This document shows, in pieces, positions 1-6,945 of a stretch of DNA of 9,043 nt. Source of the DNA: JBOFDK01 sp051656485. GTDB taxonomy: Bacteria > Bacillota > Clostridia > Lachnospirales > Cellulosilyticaceae. The notes beneath the pieces were generated by a model. That model saw only the letters and a program-made list of their open reading frames with translations. It was not told where the DNA came from and did no database searches. Made by a program: the position numbers and the translations under genes. Numbering within the stretch: the stretch's first letter is position 1; every line of letters begins with the position of its first letter. The stretch spans positions 1 to 9,043 of the forward strand of contig JBOGBZ010000223.1 in assembly GCA_051656485.1 (NCBI GenBank), read 5' to 3'.

Positions 1-117
1 CAATGTGGCCTCTGGAATGCGGTATTGCTTTAATTTTGCACGCTTCTTATCACTATACATGCTCAAAAATCCCATCAGATTTAGAATCCCCAAATAAAGT
101 AAAATATACTTCATCAT
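1..117 (-). CDS. DUF1294-family small membrane protein, N-terminal part (cut by window edge)
   Basis: The reading frame opens at an ATG at 117 and runs 39 codons to the left edge without a stop. An AAAGGAGG-like ribosome site lies about 7 bases upstream of the first of two tandem ATGs. The visible protein starts with a hydrophobic helix (about residues 3-20). A basic stretch with the motif DKKRA follows (residues 22-27), then RIPEATL at 33-39. A first helix, a DK-x-A basic patch and RIPE-x-x-L is the typical start of DUF1294 proteins, which are roughly 85-90 residues long with further membrane helices; the missing half would be left of the window. The family's function is unknown. The gene follows the chitinase-like gene in the same direction, but a terminator and its own putative promoter lie between them, so it is probably transcribed separately. 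Confidence 0.75.
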   Translation of the reverse strand, partial: MMKYILLYLGILNLMGFLSMYSDKKRAKLKQYRIPEATL

Positions 118-143
118 ACGCCTCCTTTGTATGCTTTTAGTTT

Positions 144-172
144 AGTATACCATTATTTAAGTTTGATAAAAA
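144..172 (-). promoter_or_regulatory. Putative promoter of the DUF1294 gene
   Basis: On the minus strand a TATACT -10 box (144-149) sits about 27 bases upstream of the start codon. With a 17-base spacer the -35 position holds TTTTTA (167-172), a weak match to TTGACA. The -35 lies inside the T-run of the preceding terminator, so the two signals overlap. The -10 box is convincing and the -35 is not. Confidence 0.4.
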
Positions 173-196
173 GAAAAAGCACCCCATGGGTGCCTT
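168..196 (-). terminator. Rho-independent terminator of the GH18-like gene
   Basis: Read on the minus strand, 12 bases or so after the stop codon, GCACCC and GGGTGC pair perfectly around a three-base ATG loop (179-193). The stem can be extended by one G-T and two A-T pairs. It is followed immediately by a T-rich tract, TTTTTCTTTTT (168-178). This is a standard intrinsic terminator that should end transcription of the secreted chitinase-like gene before the DUF1294 gene. Confidence 0.85.
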
Positions 197-207
197 CTCT
201 CAATGTC

Positions 208-2247
208 TTACTTTATACCGAAGAATCCTAAATCCTCTGCATCACCTTCAAACAAGCCCCATAAAGATGCTTCTATATCTGGTGTCCAGTTTGCAGCATG
301 TGCTGTATGGGCTTGAATACATGTGTACCACTTACCTTTATAAGATACAAAGTCTCCTACCTTATACGCTACTTGTACCGCCCATGGCTTACCATTTGCG
401 TTAAGTAAATCATCTAACTTATCTTTATCTTTATCTTTATCTTTGTCTTTGTCCTTATCTTTGTCTGCATCTTTATCCTTATCACCTACGATACTTCCGA
501 TATCTTCAGCTTCGCCAGGTACACGGTTCCAAATCGCTGGTACATTAGATGGTTGCCAGTTCCCTACTGACTGATGTGCTTGTGTACAGATATAGTATGC
601 ATTTTGATACTTCACAATGTCACCTACTTGGTAGCTTCCACCTGCACGCCAGTGTCCCTTATATGCTCCTTGTGATGGATCGACTGGTTTTTCTGTATCG
701 TTTGCTTTATCTGTGGTTGCTTTGAATGTTTTGCTGATGGCGATTAGATCATCATCTTCATCGATAGCTTCCACCACATAGTAGTATGTGGTATCTGGTG
801 TTAAGTCTTTATCTGTGTAGGTAGTTTCTTTTGTCTCTGTTACTTTCTTACCATCGCGGTATACGATATAATACTCAGCGTCTTTTACTGCATCCCATGT
901 AAGGGTAATCTCTGTCGTTGTCACATCTTTATCTGTAAGTGGTTTGATACTTACTTGTGGTAAGTTATCTTTCTCCGTTGTCACCACACATGCTTTACTA
1001 TCTGCTGATTCATTACCCGCTTCATCAAGTGCTGTGATGTAGTAAGTATACTTCATATCTGGAACAACTTGTGTATCCACATACTTCTTGTCAGTTACTT
1101 TACCTACTAATTCTACCATCTTTTGATTACCTGTTTGACGGTATACTTGGTACGCTACTGGTACCTCTGTACCTTTTACAACATCCCACTCAAGTACTAC
1201 TTGGTCAAAGCTTACGAAGACTGGCTTCACATCTACTGGTGCTTCAGGCGCTTGATTATCAATGAGATGCTTAGCAAATGCTTTTGCATAAGCATTGTCT
1301 TTAGTATCTTCTCCTACGAACTGATACCCTACATAGCCCATATCTTTTAAAAGTGCATACTGTGCCACTTCTTCTGCATCTTTCACTTCAAACACTTCAT
1401 CAAATGCATTTTCACCGATGGTAACAGTAACACCCATCATCTCCCATAGATCATCTGCTTTTTCATCTACAAAGAGCTTTTGCATCTCTTTATATGTATC
1501 TTCAAGAATCACTTCAGTAGCATCACTTAAATGCTTACTATCTTTTGTATTTGCTGATTTAAATTGAGTGATAGCGAAGTTAACGCCTTCTACCTTCACA
1601 TCTTTTTGTTCGATATAAGCAATACTTTCTTTTACACCTGTATCCATACCTGTATAATCTGTCTCAAAAGTAACCCATATATTAAGCTGTGGATTTTGCT
1701 TTTGAATACGGTCTATTGCATCTATATTACGCTTAAGCGCTTCTTTCTCTCTACTTGAAAAATCATTTCCTGACATGTAGAAATCTACTGCTGTAAGCCC
1801 ATAGACATCAATGACTTTTTGGTAAGCTTTTACCAGTGCATCCACACTACTTTCTACTTCATAAAGTGCAGTACCTGTTGGTCCACCAAAACTCACCTTG
1901 CCATCTGCACCTAATGTACGAAGCTCTTTAAGTGCTTCCGCTGTATTTTTGTCTAAGTCTTTATATTCTCTTGTCATGCGATCTTCTAACCATACTAGCT
2001 CCCCATCTTTATTTGCTACCATGAATCCTAAGTTGTAGCGTGTGATTGATGTTGCTAATGTAAGGTCTTTGAGTGTAAGCAGACTATTATCTTCTACATC
2101 TACGTAAGGAACAAGTACATGACTACCCCATTCCTTCCCTTTACCTGCATCGACGCCTCCGCCATTTACTTGTGCCATTGTTGGTACACTTGCTCCTAGC
2201 ATACATGCCATCGCTACAAGTGTTACCTTATTCTTCATTTTACTCAT
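208..2247 (-). CDS. Secreted GH18 chitinase-like protein with two FnIII and two CBM5/12 modules; catalytic residues apparently lost
   Basis: The 679-residue protein has a signal peptide (about 1-25, basic start, hydrophobic core, likely cut after TMA). A GH18-type barrel follows (about 40-330). Recognisable chitinase strands include VPYVDV (46-51), KVSFGG (117-122), YGLTAVDF (149-156) and the MMGVTVTIG stretch (270-278). Two FnIII domains (about 333-424 and 430-512) keep their core Trp (W354, W451). Two CBM5/12 modules follow (about 526-577 and 620-667), each with VGD, a Tyr/Trp-rich strand, the CxQAH motif and NW-x-P ending in a W. An Asp-Lys linker (589-610) separates them. Active GH18 enzymes carry DxxDxDxE; here the matching stretch (152-159) reads TAVDFYMS, so the acid Glu is Ser and a key Asp is Tyr. 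The later MxxDY region reads AITQF. The protein is therefore probably a chitin- or GlcNAc-polymer-binding pseudoenzyme rather than a hydrolase; that is inference. It has no LPXTG or SLH anchor, so it is likely released. The ATG at 2247 has AAGGAGG seven bases upstream; the ATG three codons later is less well placed. Confidence 0.85.
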   Translation of the reverse strand: MSKMKNKVTLVAMACMLGASVPTMAQVNGGGVDAGKGKEWGSHVLVPYVDVEDNSLLTLKDLTLATSITRYNLGFMVANKDGELVWLEDRMTREYKDLDKNTAEALKELRTLGADGKVSFGGPTGTALYEVESSVDALVKAYQKVIDVYGLTAVDFYMSGNDFSSREKEALKRNIDAIDRIQKQNPQLNIWVTFETDYTGMDTGVKESIAYIEQKDVKVEGVNFAITQFKSANTKDSKHLSDATEVILEDTYKEMQKLFVDEKADDLWEMMGVTVTIGENAFDEVFEVKDAEEVAQYALLKDMGYVGYQFVGEDTKDNAYAKAFAKHLIDNQAPEAPVDVKPVFVSFDQVVLEWDVVKGTEVPVAYQVYRQTGNQKMVELVGKVTDKKYVDTQVVPDMKYTYYITALDEAGNESADSKACVVTTEKDNLPQVSIKPLTDKDVTTTEITLTWDAVKDAEYYIVYRDGKKVTETKETTYTDKDLTPDTTYYYVVEAIDEDDDLIAISKTFKATTDKANDTEKPVDPSQGAYKGHWRAGGSYQVGDIVKYQNAYYICTQAHQSVGNWQPSNVPAIWNRVPGEAEDIGSIVGDKDKDADKDKDKDKDKDKDKDKLDDLLNANGKPWAVQVAYKVGDFVSYKGKWYTCIQAHTAHAANWTPDIEASLWGLFEGDAEDLGFFGIK
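418..483 (-). repeat. Hexanucleotide repeat encoding an Asp-Lys linker
   Basis: Eleven tandem six-base units of the form GAYAAR (minus strand) encode (Asp-Lys)n at residues 589-610 of the chitinase-like protein, with one unit changed to Asp-Ala (593-594). The 3'-most units are nearly identical (ATCTTT on the plus strand), while the others differ by synonymous changes. Gain or loss of a unit would change linker length without shifting the frame. The linker joins the two CBM5/12 modules. Confidence 0.85.
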
Positions 2248-2254
2248 TTCTTTT

Positions 2255-2261
2255 CCTCCTT
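2255..2261 (-). promoter_or_regulatory. Ribosome binding site of the GH18-like gene
   Basis: AAGGAGG on the minus strand, seven bases before the ATG at 2247. It fixes the start at the first Met rather than the Met at residue 4. Confidence 0.85.
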
Positions 2262-2278
2262 ATCCTTAACCTCTTTCT

Positions 2279-2307
2279 AGTATAGATGTAATAATAAGAA
2301 AATTCAA
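2279..2307 (-). promoter_or_regulatory. Sigma-A-type promoter of the GH18-like gene
   Basis: On the minus strand, TTGAAT (2302-2307) and TATACT (2279-2284) are separated by 17 bases, close to the TTGACA-17-TATAAT consensus. The -10 box lies about 30 bases upstream of the start codon, leaving a short leader that contains the ribosome site. The sequence upstream of the -35 is almost all A/T and could act as an UP element. Confidence 0.65.
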
Positions 2308-2339
2308 ATTAATATTTTATTACATTTTTATTTCTTATT
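2293..2339. repeat. AT-rich 9-base inverted repeat between divergent promoters
   Basis: AATAAGAAA (2293-2301) and its exact reverse complement TTTCTTATT (2331-2339) are separated by 29 bases and straddle the region next to the -35 box of the minus-strand promoter. It could be a pair of operator half-sites. The spacer is very AT-rich, so a chance 9-base match is quite possible. Confidence 0.25.
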
Positions 2340-2347
2340 TTACAGTA

Positions 2348-2376
2348 TTCATATTATTCTTAGTCCCTGTTATAAT
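2348..2376 (+). promoter_or_regulatory. Extended -10 promoter of the DHH phosphoesterase gene
   Basis: A perfect TATAAT (2371-2376) is preceded by TGT, giving the extended -10 motif TGnTATAAT. Seventeen bases upstream is TTCATA (2348-2353), a four-of-six match to the -35 consensus. It lies about 31 bases before the start codon, divergent from the promoter of the chitinase-like gene. Confidence 0.7.
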
Positions 2377-2407
2377 AAAAAGAAAATAGCTTTAGGGGAG
2401 ATTATAT

Positions 2408-3907
2408 ATGGATTTAAATAAATTATTAGACTACGATGAGATTATCATTCAATGTCATGATAATCCTGATGCTGATGCCATCGGCTCTGGATTTGCACTC
2501 TATACTTATCTTCAAACACAAGGCAAGGATGTGCACCTCATTTATGGGGGCCACTTTAAAATTGCTAAACCCAACCTTTTGCTGATGCTAGAGCATCTTC
2601 ACATTCCACTCTTATACGTTCAAGAACTTGAAAAGCCCCAACTTCTAGTGACTGTAGATTGTCAGGTCAAAGGTGGGAATGTCACTTTCTTTGATGCTAC
2701 GACCTTTGCTGAGATTGACCATCATGTACCTACTGGCTCCTACTTCGAGCTCTCTGATATCCGTCCTAATCTAGGCTCATGCGCCACACTTATGTGGGAC
2801 CTCCTTCGTCATACGGACTTTGATCTCACTACCCATCCTCATGTATCTACCGCTCTTTATTACGGACTTTTCACCGATACAAACTTTCTGACCGAACTTC
2901 GTCACCCACTAGACCGTGACATGCTGGATGCCATCCACTATGATGCCACTCTCATCCGCTTACTCAAGAACTCTAACCTTGCGATGAGCGACTTAGAAAT
3001 CGCTGGCATGACACTCATACGTTGCTCTACCAATAAAAATCATAAATTTGCTGTCCTTGAGTCAAAGCCTTGTGACCCTAACGTACTCGGTTTTATAAGT
3101 GACCTCGCCATCCAAGTGAATGGCATCCTCGTCTGCATCGTGTACTTCGAAAATGCCCAAGGCATTAAGTTTTCTGTACGTAGTTGTACCACTGAAGTAA
3201 AGGCGAACGAATTCGCTTCTTATGTGGCAAATCACATCGGCTCTGGTGGTGGCCACATCGATAAAGCCGGTGGCTTCATCAGTGCCAAGGCCTTCGAAGA
3301 GAACTATCACTCCACCAATATCGAGACTTACTTCCACAATATCACACGAGAATACTTCGAAAGCTATGACATCATCCGTGCCACTACTTATGATATAGAC
3401 ATTACTGATATGTGTACCTATGTGAAACGCCCTGTGGTCGTAGGTTATACACCTTCTACTACACTTTTTGAGTCTGGTTCGCCTCTTTGTATCCGTACAC
3501 TTGAGGGTGATGTAGACTTCACAGCCTCTCCTGATGTCTATATCATGGTCGGTATCGAAGGTGAAGCACAGCCCATACGCCGCGAAAAATTCGAGAAATC
3601 CTATATAACTACTGATGATGCTTTCGATATCTCCTTCAGTTATACCCCTATCGTCAAGCACAAGCTATCCGGTGAAGCCTTAGAGATCGCTAAGTTTATC
3701 CAACCCTGCGTCGCTAGTGGCATCTCCAAAATCTATGCTAAACCTCTTACCAAAAACATCAAAGTCTTCACCGCTTGGGATGAAACCCAATACTTCTCTG
3801 GCACAGAAGGCGACTACTTGGCTGTACGCCATGATGATCTCCATGACATTTATGTGATTCGCCAAGATATCTTCCATAAAACTTATGATTTGGATGAGTC
3901 TCTATAA
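2408..3907 (+). CDS. DHH-DHHA1 family phosphoesterase (NrnA-like) with a long C-terminal extension
   Basis: The 499-residue cytosolic protein carries the metal-binding DHH signatures in order: HDNPDAD (17-23), VTVDC with D84, the name-giving DHH (104-106), and D157 in the FTDTNF motif. The DHHA1 domain has GSGGGH (278-283) followed by DKAGGF (285-290), the substrate-binding glycine loop. This order and spacing match NrnA-type enzymes, which remove 5' nucleotides from very short RNAs and in some species dephosphorylate pAp or act on linear or cyclic dinucleotides. Which substrate applies cannot be told from sequence. NrnA proteins are usually about 310-330 residues; this one has roughly 180 more (about 320-499). 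The extension ends in a GDY-x-A segment (468-472), then IYVI (481-484) and F-x-K-TY (489-493), resembling a small GDY-type C-terminal module seen in other proteins. The ribosome site AGGGGAG lies seven bases before the ATG. There is no transmembrane, PAS or GGDEF segment, so it is not GdpP. It is monocistronic, with its own promoter and terminator. Confidence 0.85.
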   Translation: MDLNKLLDYDEIIIQCHDNPDADAIGSGFALYTYLQTQGKDVHLIYGGHFKIAKPNLLLMLEHLHIPLLYVQELEKPQLLVTVDCQVKGGNVTFFDATTFAEIDHHVPTGSYFELSDIRPNLGSCATLMWDLLRHTDFDLTTHPHVSTALYYGLFTDTNFLTELRHPLDRDMLDAIHYDATLIRLLKNSNLAMSDLEIAGMTLIRCSTNKNHKFAVLESKPCDPNVLGFISDLAIQVNGILVCIVYFENAQGIKFSVRSCTTEVKANEFASYVANHIGSGGGHIDKAGGFISAKAFEENYHSTNIETYFHNITREYFESYDIIRATTYDIDITDMCTYVKRPVVVGYTPSTTLFESGSPLCIRTLEGDVDFTASPDVYIMVGIEGEAQPIRREKFEKSYITTDDAFDISFSYTPIVKHKLSGEALEIAKFIQPCVASGISKIYAKPLTKNIKVFTAWDETQYFSGTEGDYLAVRHDDLHDIYVIRQDIFHKTYDLDESL

Positions 3908-3957
3908 AAATAAAAAGAACTATCACATTTTTTTTAGTGTGACAGTTCTTTTTATTT
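3908..3957. terminator. Bidirectional terminator between convergent genes
   Basis: A long inverted repeat (3908-3928 with 3937-3957, 8-base loop) is centred on AAAAAGAACT/AGTTCTTTTT arms. It starts directly after the stop codon of the phosphoesterase gene and ends a few bases before the stop codon of the TIR gene (3962). Each strand ends the stem in a T-run, so it can terminate both genes. One internal position is an A-C mismatch in the plus-strand transcript but a G-U pair in the minus-strand transcript, so the hairpin is slightly better for the minus-strand cluster. Confidence 0.85.
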
Positions 3958-3961
3958 GAAC

Positions 3962-6928
3962 CTATTTTACATGGTGTTGCTTTTTCTTCATGGGATCGAT
4001 GTATTGATCCGCTAACCAATCTTTTGCTCTTTGTATGGTAGACTGTGTCGTATAGTAAGGATAAAGTAAGAGCTCGCTTTGTTTATCCATTTGTTGGTTA
4101 TAGGTATAAACCAAACTTCCCTTCGCATTAATATCTAGTACACGGTCAATCTCCAATACTACCTCATAGGTACTACCATCTAATTTGATGGCTCCACCTT
4201 CTTCCGTATAGACGATGATGCCTTTGTCTACTTCTATCATTTCAGCGTCTCTAACAACATCCTTAATAGTACATTCAAGTTCTTGGGATTCTTTAGTTTC
4301 TATAGACACCATTTCTGCATATGTTTTATCATACTGCAAGAGAAATGCATCTGCCTTTGGCATCAGTACTGCCCCCATTGTATCACGGTCACCTGTGCTA
4401 TACTCAAGCACTACTTTATCATCTTCATAGATTACTACATTATGCTTAAATCTAACCAGTAGGCGCTTACTTGTCTCATATCCATGAATAGATTCTACAT
4501 TTTCAGCTACTCGTTCTGCCCCGCCTTCACTCATGCGGTATAGTTCATTATAAGACCTTGTATAAATAGTTCCCCCTATTAAGAGTGCTTCATCGATATA
4601 CGCATCGGTGGTCACTTGCTCCTTTACCTGCATCATCTCAGTATCTATAATACTATACATCCTCTCCCCTGCTACTAGGAGCTTACCTTCACTATAGATT
4701 CTCGCTGATGCTAACTCCATAGGTAATGGCAAGGACGTAAGTGTCATATCGTCTAATGCTAAACGATATAGCATTTGATTTTCCGTGATAAAATAATAAG
4801 CTTCTTTCTCGAATGCACCCCAAGTCATTCCTGCTTGAATCGCGGTTTGGAGTTCGCTAGATAGCTCGCACATCTTTTTATTCTCCACATCCCATAACTC
4901 TAGCAAAGGTTTTCCTTCTACATAGTTTGCAATCCATTTTCCCGATTCGCTTATACCACCATGGTAACCATACATACTACCATCTCTAATAGAAGTATCC
5001 CCCAGTACGGTATAGTGCGTATCTCTCGCTTCTGCAAGCTTGACCACTGCTTTCTTTTCATAGCTAGATACATACATCGCACCTCCACCCGAGAGTATAT
5101 GGTCGATTTCATAAGGCAGTTCCTGTCTCTTCCAACCTAACTCCTCCGACTTAGTGGTAAGATAATACCTAATCGTTCCATCATCATTAGCCGTCATGAT
5201 TACATCATCTCTCCAAATGACGTCTGAAATGTATCCGCCACTTATATACGTCTGAAGTACTTCTCCTGTTTCTATATTGATAAGTTCCATCATCTGCCCA
5301 CTCACAAGTAAGATAAGTGCATCATCCACCGGACTAAATTGCCCTTCTTGACACCCCCATTGCTTGATATCTTTTTGATAGATGGCATTACCATCTAAAT
5401 CATAGACAATAGCATAGCCTGCGTCATCCAAGACCTTCGCTTGATATTGCACACTGCATAATAATTTTGAACTGTCTGGGCTAAAATCAAGGTCGCAGAA
5501 ACTCTCTGTAGGTAATTGAACCGATGTGACTTTTCCTTGTTCCTCTAGTTCTACGATATAAACTGCGCCTTCCATCGTCACACAGCCTAATTTTTTTCCG
5601 TCTGGACTTACCACAACGTTTGAGCTAAACACGGTACTCTCATCTGTTATGACTTTATTGAATAGTCTCTTCCCAGTTAAGGCTTCAAAAACTTGAATTT
5701 CTTCATCCTGAAGAATAATCTTTGTCTTATCTGGCGTCATAGTCATAGCAACAGCCCCAAAGTCTATCTCCTGCTCCCATACCACTTGCTGATCTACTAA
5801 GGTTTCGCACACAAGTTTTTCACTATTATCTAGATAAACAAGATACTTATCTTGATAGAGTGCCCACTCCCCTGTTGCTTTCTGCCATATTTTCTCGCCT
5901 GTTCGGGTATCCCACAGTGCTAAACTTCCCCTATCATCCTGTGTCATTAAGTAGATACCATCAGCTGTCACTTCTATTCTCTTTACCTTATCCTGATGAC
6001 TATAAAATTGGTCCGGCACGGGGTCGCTTACAGTCTCATAAGAACGCATCGCCTTATGCAATGCATACTCGCTCTGTGGTACATATGGCCTATCTTTTTC
6101 CACCATATCTGCTGGTAACATATTGAGTGCTATGTATGCCCCCATACTTCGGTCACCTTGCTCAGTCACTTTGTGAGCGACCTCACTCATGTATAAGGAT
6201 TCATCCTTTAATCGCAGCTGCATTTGCTCTCTTAGTTTTTCATTTGCTTCCTCTGCTCTTGCCGTCTGCAATCGTAGTTGGTAGGCTTGCCACGTACTAA
6301 AAGCTCCAAAGACCGTTAGACAGCCTATAAGGATACTTCCTAGTGTCATAATTCTTTTAAGACGTCGTACCTTATCCCTCTGTCTTAGCGCATCATAGGT
6401 GCATCCCAAAATAGGTGCAATGATGCGTAAAAGCTCCTGCTCTAATAACTTATGTCTCTTATACTTGGAGGTTGCTCGTATATCTGCTGCTAGAGGCTCC
6501 ACCTCGACTTCTCTCGTTTCCAAGACTCCCCCTTCTCCCACCACTTCTTGGGTGCGATATCTTAAGACACTCGGGAAAGCTTCTTCTGGTTCCCCATCAA
6601 TCAGAAGTGCGAGTATATGCTCATGGCCATGTAACTTGCTGAAAGTCTCTATCTCTTGTCTCACCCATTTCGAATGAGGTGTATCTGGCGAACAAATAAC
6701 GATGAGATACCCTGACTTCTCCAGCGCCTCTTGAATATTTGCCGCTAAATCACTAGAAGTCGGTAACTCCTCTTGGTCTCTAAACACTCTGTCTAATTTA
6801 CGTTTCTCTACACCACTGTCTTTTGGTGCCACATACGTCTCCAGTAGACGATGTAATTTCTTCGCTATCTCTTTATCCAGCGGCTTATGTCTATAACTAA
6901 TAAATGCATCATATTTATATTCCCTCAC
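3962..6928 (-). CDS. Membrane-anchored TIR-domain protein with large WD40-like beta-propeller region
   Basis: The 988-residue protein begins with a TIR domain (about 4-125). Visible motifs are the first strand YDAFISYRH (6-14), the loop RDQEELPTSSD (50-60), YLIVICSP (74-81) and SKWVRQEIETF (86-96). W88 and E92 match the W-x3-E of NAD-hydrolysing TIR domains, including SARM1, so NADase activity is plausible but unproven. A conserved linker with ILGCTYDALRQR (173-184) follows, then basic RRLKR, then one transmembrane helix (about 192-213). A charged helical segment (about 217-260) leads into the GDRSMGAYIALNMLP motif (258-272), common before repeat domains. The rest (about 300-960) is built of repeated beta strands with WD40-like units such as LALWDTRTGEKIW (336-348), a second near 411-424 and LELWDVENKK (676-685), enough for one or two propellers. 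Basic residues before the helix predict TIR inside and propeller outside. The start is a GTG with a GGGGG-containing ribosome site. It is the last gene of a tight cluster, 17 bases after the exporter gene. The ligand is unknown. Confidence 0.85.
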   Translation of the reverse strand: MREYKYDAFISYRHKPLDKEIAKKLHRLLETYVAPKDSGVEKRKLDRVFRDQEELPTSSDLAANIQEALEKSGYLIVICSPDTPHSKWVRQEIETFSKLHGHEHILALLIDGEPEEAFPSVLRYRTQEVVGEGGVLETREVEVEPLAADIRATSKYKRHKLLEQELLRIIAPILGCTYDALRQRDKVRRLKRIMTLGSILIGCLTVFGAFSTWQAYQLRLQTARAEEANEKLREQMQLRLKDESLYMSEVAHKVTEQGDRSMGAYIALNMLPADMVEKDRPYVPQSEYALHKAMRSYETVSDPVPDQFYSHQDKVKRIEVTADGIYLMTQDDRGSLALWDTRTGEKIWQKATGEWALYQDKYLVYLDNSEKLVCETLVDQQVVWEQEIDFGAVAMTMTPDKTKIILQDEEIQVFEALTGKRLFNKVITDESTVFSSNVVVSPDGKKLGCVTMEGAVYIVELEEQGKVTSVQLPTESFCDLDFSPDSSKLLCSVQYQAKVLDDAGYAIVYDLDGNAIYQKDIKQWGCQEGQFSPVDDALILLVSGQMMELINIETGEVLQTYISGGYISDVIWRDDVIMTANDDGTIRYYLTTKSEELGWKRQELPYEIDHILSGGGAMYVSSYEKKAVVKLAEARDTHYTVLGDTSIRDGSMYGYHGGISESGKWIANYVEGKPLLELWDVENKKMCELSSELQTAIQAGMTWGAFEKEAYYFITENQMLYRLALDDMTLTSLPLPMELASARIYSEGKLLVAGERMYSIIDTEMMQVKEQVTTDAYIDEALLIGGTIYTRSYNELYRMSEGGAERVAENVESIHGYETSKRLLVRFKHNVVIYEDDKVVLEYSTGDRDTMGAVLMPKADAFLLQYDKTYAEMVSIETKESQELECTIKDVVRDAEMIEVDKGIIVYTEEGGAIKLDGSTYEVVLEIDRVLDINAKGSLVYTYNQQMDKQSELLLYPYYTTQSTIQRAKDWLADQYIDPMKKKQHHVK

Positions 6929-6935
6929 ACAAACG

Positions 6936-6943
6936 CCCCCTTT
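6936..6943 (-). promoter_or_regulatory. Ribosome binding site deciding the GTG start of the TIR gene
   Basis: AAAGGGGG on the minus strand ends seven bases before the GTG at 6928-6926. No in-frame ATG is nearby, and the TIR domain's first strand begins six residues later, so the GTG start is well supported. The site overlaps the short spacer after the exporter gene's stop codon. Confidence 0.75.
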
Positions 6944-6945
6944 AT

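Noticed and set aside
186..404. 72-codon plus-strand frame starting in the terminator hairpin
   Set aside because: Antisense to the CBM5/12-coding end of the chitinase-like gene, starting at the ATG of the hairpin loop without a ribosome site.
418..483. Possible CRISPR-like or minisatellite array
   Set aside because: Units are only six bases, without spacers, and are explained by Asp-Lys codons in a secreted protein linker.
3062..3661. 199-codon open frame antisense to the phosphoesterase gene
   Set aside because: It starts at a GTG with no ribosome site, its protein has no recognisable motif, and it lies wholly inside a gene with clear DHH and DHHA1 signatures. It is a shadow frame.
2408..3907. 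Calling the DHH protein GdpP or RecJ
   Set aside because: GdpP needs membrane helices, PAS and degenerate GGDEF domains before DHH, and RecJ has additional nuclease core and OB-fold regions; none is visible here.
3680..4019. Two further minus-strand frames (3680-3877 and 3768-4019) around the end of the phosphoesterase gene
   Set aside because: They overlap the real gene and run through or end beside the bidirectional terminator; no ribosome site or family resemblance was seen.
5860..6677. Plus-strand frames of 88 and 92 codons opposite the TIR gene
   Set aside because: Antisense shadows of a gene with strong domain evidence; compositionally odd proteins without motifs.
3962..6928. Calling the TIR protein a proven antiphage defence gene
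   Set aside because: TIR NADases do occur in defence systems, but no other defence gene, SMODS, Argonaute, Sir2 or cyclic-nucleotide component is present in this window, and the neighbours are transporters.
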